From Streptomyces sp. NBC_01451 (GTDB lineage Bacteria > Actinomycetota > Actinomycetes > Streptomycetales > Streptomycetaceae): a DNA stretch of 64,000 bases. Under the pieces are notes generated by a model, which ran no database searches, had not been told where the DNA came from, and saw only the letters and a list, made by a program, of their open reading frames with translations. Positions 24,766-34,827 of this stretch are shown piece after piece; positions within the stretch are counted from its first letter, which is position 1; the number at the start of each line of letters is the position of its first letter. A program made the position numbers and the translations under genes. The stretch is from assembly GCF_036227485.1 (NCBI RefSeq), contig NZ_CP109479.1:4898001-4962000 (forward strand), written 5' to 3'.

Positions 24766-26814
24766 GTGCACGAGATGGTCAAGGGCGCCAACGTTGGTCT
24801 GGCCGCGTTGAGCGAGGACGTCGGCTCGGTGATGGTGCGACTGGGCTGGAGCAGTCCGACGGGGGAGGGCGACGCGGACGTCTCCGTCCTGCTGCTGACC
24901 GCCGACGGCAAGGTCCGCAGCGACGGGGACTTCTACTTCTACAACAACCCCGTCGCCGCGGACGGCAGCGTGCAGTTGCTCGGCAAGGCGCCCACTGCCG
25001 ATGGCAACGAGGACCGCATCACCTTCGACCTGACGGCGATCGCGGACGATGCCGAGCGGATCGTCGTCGCGGCGAGCCGCTACGAGGGCGCCCGCTTCTC
25101 CGACCTGCACGACCTGTGCCTGACGCTCGCCGACGGCGCCGGTGACAACCTGCTGCGTTTCACCATCGACGACCCCGGCGAGGTGGGCGCGCTGCTCTTC
25201 GGCGAGCTCTACCGGCGGGGCGGGGACTGGAAGTTCCGGGCGATCGGCCAGGGCTACGAGTCCGGACTCGCGGGCCTGGCAACGGACTTCGGCGTCGACA
25301 TCGACGACGACGCGGAGGCCTCGGAAACGGGAGAGGCGGCGGAGAAGCAGGAAGCGCCGGCTGCGCCGGAGGCCCAGGCTGCACCCCTGCCCGCCATCCC
25401 CACGCAGCCGACTAGCGAGCGCCCCGCTGATCCGGTGCGGCCCCTGCCGACGCCGGACCAGCCGGTGACCAAGGCCGCGCCCCGGCCCCGTACCGCGAAG
25501 AAGAAGGTCACGCTGCCCAAGGTGGCCAGGAAGTCCCTCGCCGAGAACGACGCCTGGCGGGTGGCACGCCTCTTCCCCGCCGCCGCCCTCAAGAGCGACC
25601 GTGAGCGCGAAACCCGGGCGACCTCCGTGCTGCTGTCAGTGATGACCCAAGTACCGGAGTTCGGGCGGCGGTTGACGGCGGGGTTCGGTGCGCCGTCCGG
25701 CCGGATGGAGACGTTCACCGAAGTCACGCTGCCCAACGGCGACACCCCGCGACGCCCCGACGGTGTGATCCGGGTCGAGCGGGCCGGGAAGCTGTGGACG
25801 GCGCTCGTCGAGACGAAGACGAACGGCAACTCCCTCAAGGCGGACCAGGTACAGGCGTACGCCGACATCGCCGCCCGGCGCGGCTACGAGGCCGTCATCA
25901 CCCTCTCCAACGACGTCGAACTCGACGGCAGCCCACTGGTCGAGGTCAAGGCGGACGGCCGGCGCAAGCACAAGGTCGCCCTCTGGCACCTCTCCTGGGC
26001 CGAAGTCGCCCACCAGGCCCAGATGTTGATCCGCCACGAGGGTGTGGGCAACGCGGCCCACGCCTGGCTGCTCCAGGAACTGCTGCACTACCTCCAGCAC
26101 GAGAACTCCGGCTGCCACGGCTTCCAGAACATGGGCCCCGCCTGGGTCCCCGTCCGCAACGGAATCGACGACGAGACCCTGTGCCAGGGTGACTCGCGGG
26201 CGGTCGACGTCGTCGAGAGCTGGGAGCGGCTGGTCCGGCAGGTGTGCCTGCGGCTGGGCGGTGAACTCGGCCAGAAGGTACTGCCCGTGCAGCGCGCGAA
26301 ACGAGGCAGCGACCCGCGCACCCGCCGTGCCGCGCTTGCCGACCAACTGTGCGCGGACGGACGGCTGGAGGCCGAACTCCGTATCGACGGCACGCCCGGC
26401 ATCCTCGCCCTCTGCGCCGACCTGCGGACCGGCAAACTGCGTACGTCCATCGAGATCCCCGCGCCCGAACAGGGCTACCCCCTCACTTGGTCCAAGCGAC
26501 TGGTCCGCCAACTCGCCGACGCCCCGGCCGACTTGCACGTCGAGGCGCTGCTCGCCGGTCAGGCGCCCGGTCCGCGCGGCACCCTGGAGCGCCTCCGCCC
26601 GGAACCGGCCGACCTGCTGCCCAAGGACGGCACGCCGATCACCGGCTTCCGTCTGTCCCTCTTCCGGAGCATGGGCAACACCCGCGGCAACGCCGAGTCC
26701 GGTTTCATCCGCAGCGTCGACGAGTCCGTCGACCGCTTCCACGCCCACGTGGTCGTCCACCTGGAGCGCCGCACGTCGTCGTCCCGTACACGGGAGACGG
26801 CTGCCGCGGGCTGA
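24766..26814 (+). CDS. TerD-domain protein fused to a PD-(D/E)XK-like nuclease
   Basis: A 682-aa fusion. Residues 1-190 are a TerD (tellurium/stress) domain, with the opening MVKGANVGL after a short start, DADVSVLLLTADGKV, DGDFYFYNNP and DRITFDLTAI, the aspartates expected to bind calcium. An acidic/Pro linker (about 195-260) follows. The next part contains DGVIRVERAGKLWTALVETKTNGNSL (about 330-355), a D...ExK arrangement typical of PD-(D/E)XK nucleases, followed by QVQAYADIAARRGYEAVITLSND. The C-terminal 250 residues are unrecognised. Ter proteins have been linked to nucleases and membrane stress signalling. The GTG at 24766 has GGGGGG upstream; GTG 24748 and ATG 24775 are alternatives. Confidence 0.75.
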   Translation: MHEMVKGANVGLAALSEDVGSVMVRLGWSSPTGEGDADVSVLLLTADGKVRSDGDFYFYNNPVAADGSVQLLGKAPTADGNEDRITFDLTAIADDAERIVVAASRYEGARFSDLHDLCLTLADGAGDNLLRFTIDDPGEVGALLFGELYRRGGDWKFRAIGQGYESGLAGLATDFGVDIDDDAEASETGEAAEKQEAPAAPEAQAAPLPAIPTQPTSERPADPVRPLPTPDQPVTKAAPRPRTAKKKVTLPKVARKSLAENDAWRVARLFPAAALKSDRERETRATSVLLSVMTQVPEFGRRLTAGFGAPSGRMETFTEVTLPNGDTPRRPDGVIRVERAGKLWTALVETKTNGNSLKADQVQAYADIAARRGYEAVITLSNDVELDGSPLVEVKADGRRKHKVALWHLSWAEVAHQAQMLIRHEGVGNAAHAWLLQELLHYLQHENSGCHGFQNMGPAWVPVRNGIDDETLCQGDSRAVDVVESWERLVRQVCLRLGGELGQKVLPVQRAKRGSDPRTRRAALADQLCADGRLEAELRIDGTPGILALCADLRTGKLRTSIEIPAPEQGYPLTWSKRLVRQLADAPADLHVEALLAGQAPGPRGTLERLRPEPADLLPKDGTPITGFRLSLFRSMGNTRGNAESGFIRSVDESVDRFHAHVVVHLERRTSSSRTRETAAAG

Positions 26815-26855
26815 CACTCCTCCCGCACGGACCGCGGCGCCCCGCCGGACCCCTG

Positions 26856-27893
26856 TCAGTACAGGTCCTGATCCCCGTCCTGCCCCTGGCCCGTGTCCTG
26901 GCCCGTGTCCTGGTCCTGGGTCTGTTCCCAGTCCTGGCTGTCTCCCTCCGCCTCCGCCTCCGCCTCCTGCTCCTGGGGCTGGGGCTGGGGCTGGGGTTGG
27001 ACCGGTTCCTGTGTCGGGCTCTGGCTCTCTGCCGGCGTCCGGGGCGGAGCCGGGCTCGGGCTCTGGTCCTGCACCGGGGTCTGGGGCGGGGCCGGGGGGT
27101 CCTGTCGGGTCTGCTTCAGGCGTTCGGCGCCGACCTGGACGGCGTGGGCCGTGTACTCCGTGCGGGGCTCGGTCAGGCCGCCGTTGGTGACGACGATCGC
27201 GTCGTCGCCGACCCGTACGGCGGCTAGATCCAGGGTGAGTGTCGCCGGGGCGCCGTCCAGTTCGCCGCGTGTCGACAGCCGCAGGCCCTGTCGGGCGTCC
27301 CCCGCCTGCGGCAGGCCGATCTCCGTGACCCGCACCTCCTGGCGGGCGCCGCGTGGTCCGACCGCCGTGAAGCCGGCGCATTTCTGCGGCATCGTCCTGA
27401 GCCAGGCGAGCTGTGTGTCCACGTCGGCGCGGTGGGCGGCGGTGACCTGGTAGCGGAGCTGGCCGCCCTCGTCGTAGTCGTCGAAGCCGGCGACGGCCCG
27501 GGCGCCGACCGGTTCGCCCAGCAGTTCCTCCGTGTACACGGCGTCGAGGAGGCGTCCGCAGTCGGCGTCGTCCGTCGTCGCCTTGAGCAGCGCGTCCCGC
27601 CAGAGCGCGGCGCCCTCGGTGGGGGTCCACGGCGCCCCGAGGTCGGCGTCGGTGAGGAGGGCGCCCTGGGCCTGGGCGTCGGTGAGGCCGGCCGGGGCGG
27701 TCGGGGAGGCGGAGGCCCGGTGCGCGGCGGGGGCCGGGGCGGTGGCGGAGGCGACGGGTCTGGCCTGGCGGCGTTCCAGGGTGCCCGCCGCGCGGTCCTC
27801 GTCGTGCATGCACGCGGCCATCGTCAGCAGGGTGCCCATCCCGATGGCCGAGGCGAGCAGACGTACCGCACGGGGAGAGGGCCGACGGGTCAT
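26856..27893 (-). CDS. Lipoprotein, unknown function
   Basis: A 345-aa predicted lipoprotein with the lipobox LLTMAAC near residues 22-28 (lipidated cysteine 28). After a low-complexity linker, the folded part runs from about 68 to 265 (ALLTDADLGAPWTPTEGAALW; GFTAVGPRGARQEVRVTEIGL) and resembles the sensor-like outer domains of Streptomyces lipoproteins, but I cannot name it. The C-terminal 75 residues are repetitive Pro/Gln/Glu (QPQPQPQPQEQEAEAEAEGD), a likely wall-spanning spacer. The ATG at 27893 follows GGAGG with a 9-nt spacer. It is divergent from the nucleoside hydrolase gene. Confidence 0.8.
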   Translation of the reverse strand: MTRRPSPRAVRLLASAIGMGTLLTMAACMHDEDRAAGTLERRQARPVASATAPAPAAHRASASPTAPAGLTDAQAQGALLTDADLGAPWTPTEGAALWRDALLKATTDDADCGRLLDAVYTEELLGEPVGARAVAGFDDYDEGGQLRYQVTAAHRADVDTQLAWLRTMPQKCAGFTAVGPRGARQEVRVTEIGLPQAGDARQGLRLSTRGELDGAPATLTLDLAAVRVGDDAIVVTNGGLTEPRTEYTAHAVQVGAERLKQTRQDPPAPPQTPVQDQSPSPAPPRTPAESQSPTQEPVQPQPQPQPQEQEAEAEAEGDSQDWEQTQDQDTGQDTGQGQDGDQDLY

Positions 27894-28061
27894 CAAGGGG
27901 TTCCTCCAGGGCGCCGGTACGTCAGTCAGATCTCCCTCCGACGGCACCATCACGCGCCCGGTCCCACCAGCGGGCCGGGCCGTACGGGTGAGCACGGCCG
28001 CCGGTGAGAGCGGGAACCGGAGAGCGTGGGAGTCTGTGCAGCCGGGAAAGGAGCCCTCACC

Positions 28062-29069
28062 GTGACGACTGCGGAACCCACCACCCAAGCCCAGCCCGAC
28101 GCCGGTCCGTCCCACCCCGTGCCCGTGATCATCGACTGCGACACCGGCATCGACGACGCCCTGGCCCTGCTGTTCGCCGTACGCCACCCGGGACTCGACC
28201 TCCGCGCGGTCACCTGTGTCGCCGGGAACACGGATGTCGACCAGGTCGTACGCAACACCCTCACGGTCCTCGACCAGGCAGGCGCCCCCGATCTGCCGGT
28301 CGCGCGCGGGGCCGAGCGGCCGTTGATCGAGCCGGCGCGGTCCGCCGCCCACGTCCACGGGCAGGACGGCATGGGCGACCTCGGCCTGCCCGCGTCCACC
28401 ACCCGGACGGCCGTCGACGTGGACGCGGTCACCCTGCTGCGCCGCGAGATCCTCGGCTCGCCCCGCCCGGTCACGCTCATCCCGACCGCGCCGCTCACCA
28501 ACATCGCCCTGCTCCTGCGTACGTACCCCGAGGTGACCCGCAACATCGAGCGGATCGTCTTCATGGGCGGCGCGGTGGAGATCGGGAACGCCACGCCCGT
28601 CGCCGAGTTCAACGTGTGGCACGACCCGGAGGCCGCCGCGATCCTGCTCACCGCCGGGGTGCCGATCACCATGTACGGCCTGGACGTCTTCACGCGCGTT
28701 GTCGTGCCCGGGGCCGATGTCCAGCGGCTGCGCGCGAGTTCGGAACCGGGTGCGCGGCTCGCCGGCGCACTGCTCGCCCACCGCGATCCGGCCCTCAGCG
28801 GCGACCCCACCCCCACCGGCAGCCTCGGCGACGCGGGTGCCGTCTGCGCGGTCGCCGACCCGGCGGGGCTGACCACCAGCCTGCTGCCGGTCGAGGTCTC
28901 CCTCGCCCCCGGCCCGACCCGGGGTCAGACCGTCGTCGACCGCAGACCACGCCCCGGCGAGTCCGAGATCCACCACGGCACCCGGGAGAAGCAGTTGGTG
29001 GATGTCGCGCTGGACATCGACGTGGAGAGGTACGTACGGCTGTACCTCGGGACGGTCGAGAAGCGATAG
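28062..29069 (+). CDS. Nucleoside hydrolase (IunH/RihB family)
   Basis: A 335-aa cytoplasmic enzyme that should cleave the N-glycosidic bond of ribonucleosides to ribose and free base. The calcium-binding signature DCDTGIDDALAL lies near residue 25. The further family blocks are LTVLDQAGAPDLPVARGAERPL, PLTNIALLL, FMGGAVEIGNATPVAEFNVWHDPEAA (the NVxxDPEA metal/substrate loop) and GLDVF. The GTG at 28062 follows AAAGGAG by 8 nt. Base preference cannot be judged. It is a single gene ended by a very strong hairpin at 29157-29203. Confidence 0.93.
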   Translation: MTTAEPTTQAQPDAGPSHPVPVIIDCDTGIDDALALLFAVRHPGLDLRAVTCVAGNTDVDQVVRNTLTVLDQAGAPDLPVARGAERPLIEPARSAAHVHGQDGMGDLGLPASTTRTAVDVDAVTLLRREILGSPRPVTLIPTAPLTNIALLLRTYPEVTRNIERIVFMGGAVEIGNATPVAEFNVWHDPEAAAILLTAGVPITMYGLDVFTRVVVPGADVQRLRASSEPGARLAGALLAHRDPALSGDPTPTGSLGDAGAVCAVADPAGLTTSLLPVEVSLAPGPTRGQTVVDRRPRPGESEIHHGTREKQLVDVALDIDVERYVRLYLGTVEKR

Positions 29070-29156
29070 CGACAGCGACAGCGACAGGGGCAGGGAAGGT
29101 GACAGGGATGGCGACGGCGACAGGTACTGGGCTCCAGGGCCAGTAGTTCGGGAACG

Positions 29157-29203
29157 ACGTCCGCCCCGGTACCGCTCGCGAGGAGCGGTACCGGGGCGGA
29201 CGT
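29157..29203. terminator. 21-bp bidirectional terminator hairpin
   Basis: Positions 29157-29177 pair perfectly with 29183-29203 around a 5-nt loop (gcgag). It lies between the convergent nucleoside hydrolase and sortase-substrate genes. A 19-nt imperfect direct repeat (from GGACGTGTTCAAGCG to GGACGTACTCAAGCG, about 29198-29236) starts within its right arm. Confidence 0.85.
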
Positions 29204-29244
29204 GTTCAAGCGTTGCGGACGTACTCAAGCGCTACCGGACGGGG

Positions 29245-30207
29245 TCACGCACCCGCGCGGCCCGCCTTGCGTCGCTTCGTCGCCAGCACGATCGCCGCGC
29301 CGCCGATCAGCAGTGCCGCGGCGCCGCCCGCGAGGGGGCCGGTGGCGCTGCCGCCGCCGGTCTCGGCCAGCGGGGGCTGGGAGCTGTCCGGGCTCGCCGG
29401 GGTGGCCGGCGGGGTGGACTCCGAGGCCGACTCGGAGGGCGTCGACTCGGACGGAGTCGGCGTCGACGGCGTCTCGGAGGCGGGCGGGGTCGTCTCGGAC
29501 GCGGGCTCGGAGGGAGTCGGCGTACCCGGGGTCTCCTCGGCCGGAGGCGTCGGGGTCGGGGTGCCCGGGGTCTCCTCGGCCGGCGGAGGCGTGGTCGTGC
29601 AGTCCTTCGTACCGCCGTTCCAGGCGGCGATCAGCTTGTCCTTGATGACCGGACGATCCGGACCCTTGGGCAGGTCGCCGTGCTCGAAGCCGTCGTTGGC
29701 GTCGAAGTCGCCGTCGAACTTGACCTTGCCGCGGTAGAGGTCGACCTGCGCGAAGCAGCCCGCGTCCGGCACCGCGATGTCGAGCGAGTCGGTCTGACCC
29801 TGCTTGACCGTGACGGTGTCGAAGTCGACGAAGACCTGCAGACCCGAGGTGCCGAAGGTGGGACCGTGGGCGATGTAGGAGGCGAGGGAGGCGGTGCAGG
29901 TGCTGGCGTCACCGGCGGTGCGGACCTTGATGTGGACCTTGCCGTCCTCGGTGGGCTTGAGGTTCTGGTCGTCGACGCGGACCGAGTCGAAGAAGTTCTG
30001 CCCGTCGAGGGAGAACTGGCAGCGGTCGGTCTCGGTCTTCGTGCCCGCGCCGGCGCCGGGCTTGTAGCCGCCGGTCTTGGAGCCCCAGCCGTCACCGCCG
30101 GGCGTGCCGGTGGCCCAGGCGCCCGAGGCGGAGGCCGCGCAGAGAGCGATCGCGGCGGCGCCCGTCCCCAGGAGGTGCAGCGCGTTGACACGTCTCAGTA
30201 TGGACAT
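29245..30207 (-). CDS. Sortase-anchored surface protein (LAETG)
   Basis: A 320-aa cell-wall protein. The signal peptide ends near residue 33 (ASGAWA). The mature domain (about 35-200) has paired cysteines (DRCQFSLDGQNFF, STCTASLASYIAHGP, DAGCFAQVDLYRGKVKFDGDFD). A Ser/Thr/Pro/Glu linker of about 75 residues carries repeats such as EETPGTPTP. The C-terminus has the sortase signal LAETG, a hydrophobic helix and RRKAGRAG. LAxTG is the form used by Streptomyces class E sortases. The outer domain resembles a family of Streptomyces surface proteins of unknown ligand. The ATG at 30207 has a modest site (GATGGGA). Confidence 0.88.
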   Translation of the reverse strand: MSILRRVNALHLLGTGAAAIALCAASASGAWATGTPGGDGWGSKTGGYKPGAGAGTKTETDRCQFSLDGQNFFDSVRVDDQNLKPTEDGKVHIKVRTAGDASTCTASLASYIAHGPTFGTSGLQVFVDFDTVTVKQGQTDSLDIAVPDAGCFAQVDLYRGKVKFDGDFDANDGFEHGDLPKGPDRPVIKDKLIAAWNGGTKDCTTTPPPAEETPGTPTPTPPAEETPGTPTPSEPASETTPPASETPSTPTPSESTPSESASESTPPATPASPDSSQPPLAETGGGSATGPLAGGAAALLIGGAAIVLATKRRKAGRAGA

Positions 30208-30521
30208 GCGGATCCCATCTTGGCGTGTGCGAGAACCCGGGTACGGCGGGAGGGCAGCGCGTTGCGGCCGGGCCGTGCCGAGGGAGTCTGGTTTAAGGAA
30301 CGCTGGACTCATTGGTCACATGCGCCACAGCGTTTGCACATCGTGAATCGTGCGGAGCGGGGTGTCAACTTGCGGGAATGAAAAGAATGTTCGCGGTTCA
30401 TCACAATTCCGCCACAGGAGGAATGGTGTGTTCCGGGGGCGCGGGGGTTCGTGATTCCGGCGAATTGGACAGAGTTGGGCTTGTCGTCCGCCGGAGAAGT
30501 GCCACAAAAAGGAGACAGCGA
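30208..30521. other. Divergent intergenic region
   Basis: This 314-bp gap holds the divergent promoters of the sortase-substrate and alpha-glucosidase genes. An AGGAGGA-ATG at 30416-30425 is in frame with the alpha-glucosidase and could add 33 residues, but the sequence is Arg/Ser-rich and unlike the enzyme. I saw no sugar-type operator. Confidence 0.5.
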
Positions 30522-32243
<1,722 letters not shown>

Positions 32244-32277
32244 GGTCATGAGGATACAGGGGACATGAGGGCTGTAT

Positions 32278-33021
32278 TCATCCCGCCGTGGGGTAGGTCG
32301 GGCTGGGGGAGGGGCTGAAGGCGTTGTCCGGCGGCGGGGTGAGGACGACGGTCGGGGCGCCCGGCACGGGGACGGGCGGGGTGACGTCGGAGGCGGGCAG
32401 TTTCGGCGGGGTGGTCTCCTGGAAGAGCACGGTGTCGAAATTGACGAGCCCCGTCTTCTCCATGACGGTGATGTGGTCGAGGACAGTGGTGTTGGCCTGG
32501 TCGGCGAGGGCGCGTACCAGCGTGTTCTTGGTGGTCGACCGGATCTTGGCGACGGTGTTGAAGATCGACCCGTGGGTGATGCGCAGGATGTTGGCGAAGT
32601 CGGTGTCGAACTGCGTCCCTCTGCTGTCCGAGGTCAGTGTGGAGATGAATCCCTGCTGCTGCGGACTGGGCAGGTTGGGAATGGTGACCCCGAGCTGCGG
32701 AGCGATCCGCCGCACGGTCGCGTCCAGCGCCGCGTGCCCGGCGACGAGATGCTGCCCGGCGGTGATGACGGCGGGGGAGGTCCCCTTCGCGATGGCCATC
32801 TGCCCGACCGGGTACTCCCAGAGCCCGGCCGCCCGCACCTTCACCACGAAGTCGCGGTCGGCCTCCGTCAACGGCCCGGTGGGGGTCTGCGCGACGATCC
32901 GCGTGGGTGAACTGGACACGTTCTGGACACCGAGCATGGCGGGATAGGCGAGCGCGGCCAGGGTCAGCCCCAACGCGCCACCCACGAATAGGGTGCCGGT
33001 CGAGCTTCGGTTGAAACGCAC
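32278..33021 (-). CDS. DUF4142 secreted or membrane-anchored protein
   Basis: A 247-aa protein with an N-terminal hydrophobic segment (LFVGGALGLTLAALAYPAM, about 10-28). The core (about 55-195) is the helical, ferritin-like DUF4142 domain: LTEADRDFVVKVRAAGLWEYPVGQMAIAKGTSPAVITAGQHLVAGHAALDA. Family members are usually periplasmic or secreted and of unknown role. The C-terminus is Pro-rich. The GTG at 33021 follows AGGAGG by 4 nt. It is divergent from the GNAT gene. Confidence 0.85.
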   Translation of the reverse strand: MRFNRSSTGTLFVGGALGLTLAALAYPAMLGVQNVSSSPTRIVAQTPTGPLTEADRDFVVKVRAAGLWEYPVGQMAIAKGTSPAVITAGQHLVAGHAALDATVRRIAPQLGVTIPNLPSPQQQGFISTLTSDSRGTQFDTDFANILRITHGSIFNTVAKIRSTTKNTLVRALADQANTTVLDHITVMEKTGLVNFDTVLFQETTPPKLPASDVTPPVPVPGAPTVVLTPPPDNAFSPSPSPTYPTAG

Positions 33022-33175
33022 CTTGCCTCCTGAAGCGACGGGGAGTCGTCAGGGAGGAATACGGATACGGGTGGTGGCGGGAACCTTTCGTCTCCGTCAG
33101 GCCTCCGTAAAAGGTGCACCATGAAGGCGAACCCGGCGAAGACCGGGAACCGAACGAAAAGGTGGAGGGAAGAGC

Positions 33176-33760
33176 GTGGAGAAAACCGTCCTGGACGTGC
33201 CCGCCGCCCCGACCGCTCCCGCTCTTCGCCTGCGCCCCTGGCGTCCCGCGGACGTCGCCGCGCTGGTCGAGGCGTGCCAGGACCCCGTGCTGCGCCGCTG
33301 GACGAGTCATTCCGTCGGGAACGCCGAGGACGGGCTGCGCTGGATACGGAGTCAGCAGCGGGGCTGGGAGGCCGGCGACCGGTTCGCCTTCGCGGTCGTC
33401 GAGGACCGACCGGGTTCCGCGCGGGGGGAACTGGTGGGCCACGCGGTCCTCAAGGATGCCGCCCCCGGCAGGGAGTCGGCCGAGGTGGGCTACTGGACCG
33501 CGGCCCACGCGCGGGGGCGCGGAGTGGCCCCGCGCGCCCTGGAGGCGCTCACGGCCTGGGCCTTCGACACGTACGGTGCCCCCGGTGGCGCGGCCGGGCT
33601 CCAGCGCCTCGAACTCCTGCACCAGGAGGGCAACGTGGCCTCGTGCCGCGTGGCGCACAAGAGCGGGTACGGACTCGACCGCGTCCTGCCGGCCGAGCCG
33701 CCCGCCTTCCCCCACGACGGGCATGTGCACGTACGGCACAAGGCCCTCGCCCCCGCCTGA
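33176..33760 (+). CDS. GNAT family N-acetyltransferase
   Basis: A 194-aa acetyltransferase of the RimJ/RimL type. It has LRLRPWRPADVAALVEACQDPVLRRWT at the start, a central EVGYWTAAHARGRGVAPRALEALTAWAF segment providing the acetyl-CoA loop (ARGRGVA), and LQRLELLHQEGNVASCRVAHKSGY near the end, the usual Asn-Ser/Ala motif of the family. The acceptor is unknown; relatives modify ribosomal proteins or small molecules. The GTG at 33176 follows GGAGGG by 6 nt. Confidence 0.88.
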   Translation: MEKTVLDVPAAPTAPALRLRPWRPADVAALVEACQDPVLRRWTSHSVGNAEDGLRWIRSQQRGWEAGDRFAFAVVEDRPGSARGELVGHAVLKDAAPGRESAEVGYWTAAHARGRGVAPRALEALTAWAFDTYGAPGGAAGLQRLELLHQEGNVASCRVAHKSGYGLDRVLPAEPPAFPHDGHVHVRHKALAPA

Positions 33761-33787
33761 GGCCGAGCCGCTCCCCGGCAGGCGTAC

Positions 33788-34609
33788 TCACGCCTCCGCG
33801 GCCCGTACCGTCCCGCCCAGGTCCTCCGTGATCGTCCGTGTCGCCGCCGCCAGGAGCGCGCCCAGTTCGGGGAGGCGGTCGCGGGTGACGCGGGCCGCCG
33901 GGCCCGAGATGCTGACGGCGGTCGTGACCTCGCCCTTGTGGTCGTAGACGGGGGCCGCCACGCAGCGGATGTCCTGCTCGTTCTCGACGTCGTCGACGGC
34001 GTAGCCGTGGGCGCGGATGCGGGCCAGTTCCTCGTGCATGCGTTCCGCGGTGGTGATGGTGGCCGGGGTGCGGGCGGGCATGCCCGCGGCGATCACCTTG
34101 TCCACCACGTCCACCGGGCCGTGGGCCAGGAACACCTTGCCGGTGGCGGTGCAGTAGGCGGGCTGCCGGCTGCCCACCCGTGAGTGCATCCGGACCGCCT
34201 GCGGGCTCTCGACCTTGTCGATGTAGACGATCTCCGGCGGGTCGAAGGTGACGAGGTGCACGGTCTCGCCGCTGTCCTCGGCGAGCCGGTGCAGGACCGG
34301 CGAGGTGATCTGCCGGGTGTCACGGCGCTCCAGGTACGCCTGTCCGAGCAGTGCGTTCTGCGGGCCCAGCCGGTAGCGGCCGGACTCGGGGTCCTGGTCC
34401 ACGAGGCGGGCGTCCCGCAGCGGGCCGACCAGCCGCAGGACGGTGGACTTGCTCAGCTCCAGCCCGGCGGAGAGGTCGGTCAGCGTGACGCCGTGCGGAT
34501 GGCCCCGGTCCTCGGCCAGGTACATCAGGATGCCCAGCGCGCGCCGCAGGGACGACGAGGCGTTGCGGCGGGCCGGGGATGTCTCGGGGGAGTCGGGTGT
34601 GTCGGTCAC
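33788..34609 (-). CDS. IclR family transcriptional regulator
   Basis: A 273-aa regulator. The winged helix (residues about 20-85: LRRALGILMYLAED, TDLSAGLELSKSTVLRLVGPLRDARLV) is followed by the IclR effector domain (ALLGQAYLERRDTRQITSPVLHRLAEDSGETVHLVTFD; SRQPAYCTATGKVFLA; CVAAPVYDHKGEVTTAVSISGPA). It is divergent from an ABC transporter and sugar-kinase set, and two palindromic sites lie in the shared promoter region, so it probably controls that operon and itself. Its ligand would be the transported compound. The GTG at 34609 is preceded by AGGA. Confidence 0.92.
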   Translation of the reverse strand: MTDTPDSPETSPARRNASSSLRRALGILMYLAEDRGHPHGVTLTDLSAGLELSKSTVLRLVGPLRDARLVDQDPESGRYRLGPQNALLGQAYLERRDTRQITSPVLHRLAEDSGETVHLVTFDPPEIVYIDKVESPQAVRMHSRVGSRQPAYCTATGKVFLAHGPVDVVDKVIAAGMPARTPATITTAERMHEELARIRAHGYAVDDVENEQDIRCVAAPVYDHKGEVTTAVSISGPAARVTRDRLPELGALLAAATRTITEDLGGTVRAAEA

Positions 34610-34623
34610 ACCGGCATCCTAGC

Positions 34624-34640
34624 GTGCTGCATAGCAAAAC
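34624..34640. promoter_or_regulatory. IclR-type operator, proximal
   Basis: GTGCTGC-ATA-GCAAAAC matches the perfect site at 34728-34744 in its whole right arm and five of seven bases of the left arm. It lies just upstream of the iclR-type gene, fitting autoregulation. Confidence 0.55.
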
Positions 34641-34727
34641 GAGATGTCACATATTGAAATCACCCATTGACGACCGCGAATCCTCGGGGCTAACTTCTGC
34701 CCAACGTCCCGCGTTCTGCGAAATGGC

Positions 34728-34744
34728 GTTTTGCATAGCAAAAC
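34728..34744. promoter_or_regulatory. IclR-type operator, perfect palindrome
   Basis: GTTTTGC-ATA-GCAAAAC is a perfect inverted repeat with 7-bp arms and a 3-nt centre, AT-rich against its surroundings. It lies 84-100 nt upstream of the binding-protein gene and is spaced about 104 bp from the second copy. Size and form suit an IclR dimer. Confidence 0.7.
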
Positions 34745-34827
34745 AATCCCCTGGTTTTGCTGCCCCACCTCTGGTGACCGTCGACGTTCGCCGCCTTCCT
34801 CGCCGCACTCCCCGAAGGGAACCCCTG

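Noticed and set aside
30423..30521. Upstream in-frame ATG as the alpha-glucosidase start
   Set aside because: AGGAGGA sits directly against the ATG with almost no spacing, and the added residues are Arg/Ser-rich and unlike the family; GTG 30522 has a far better site.
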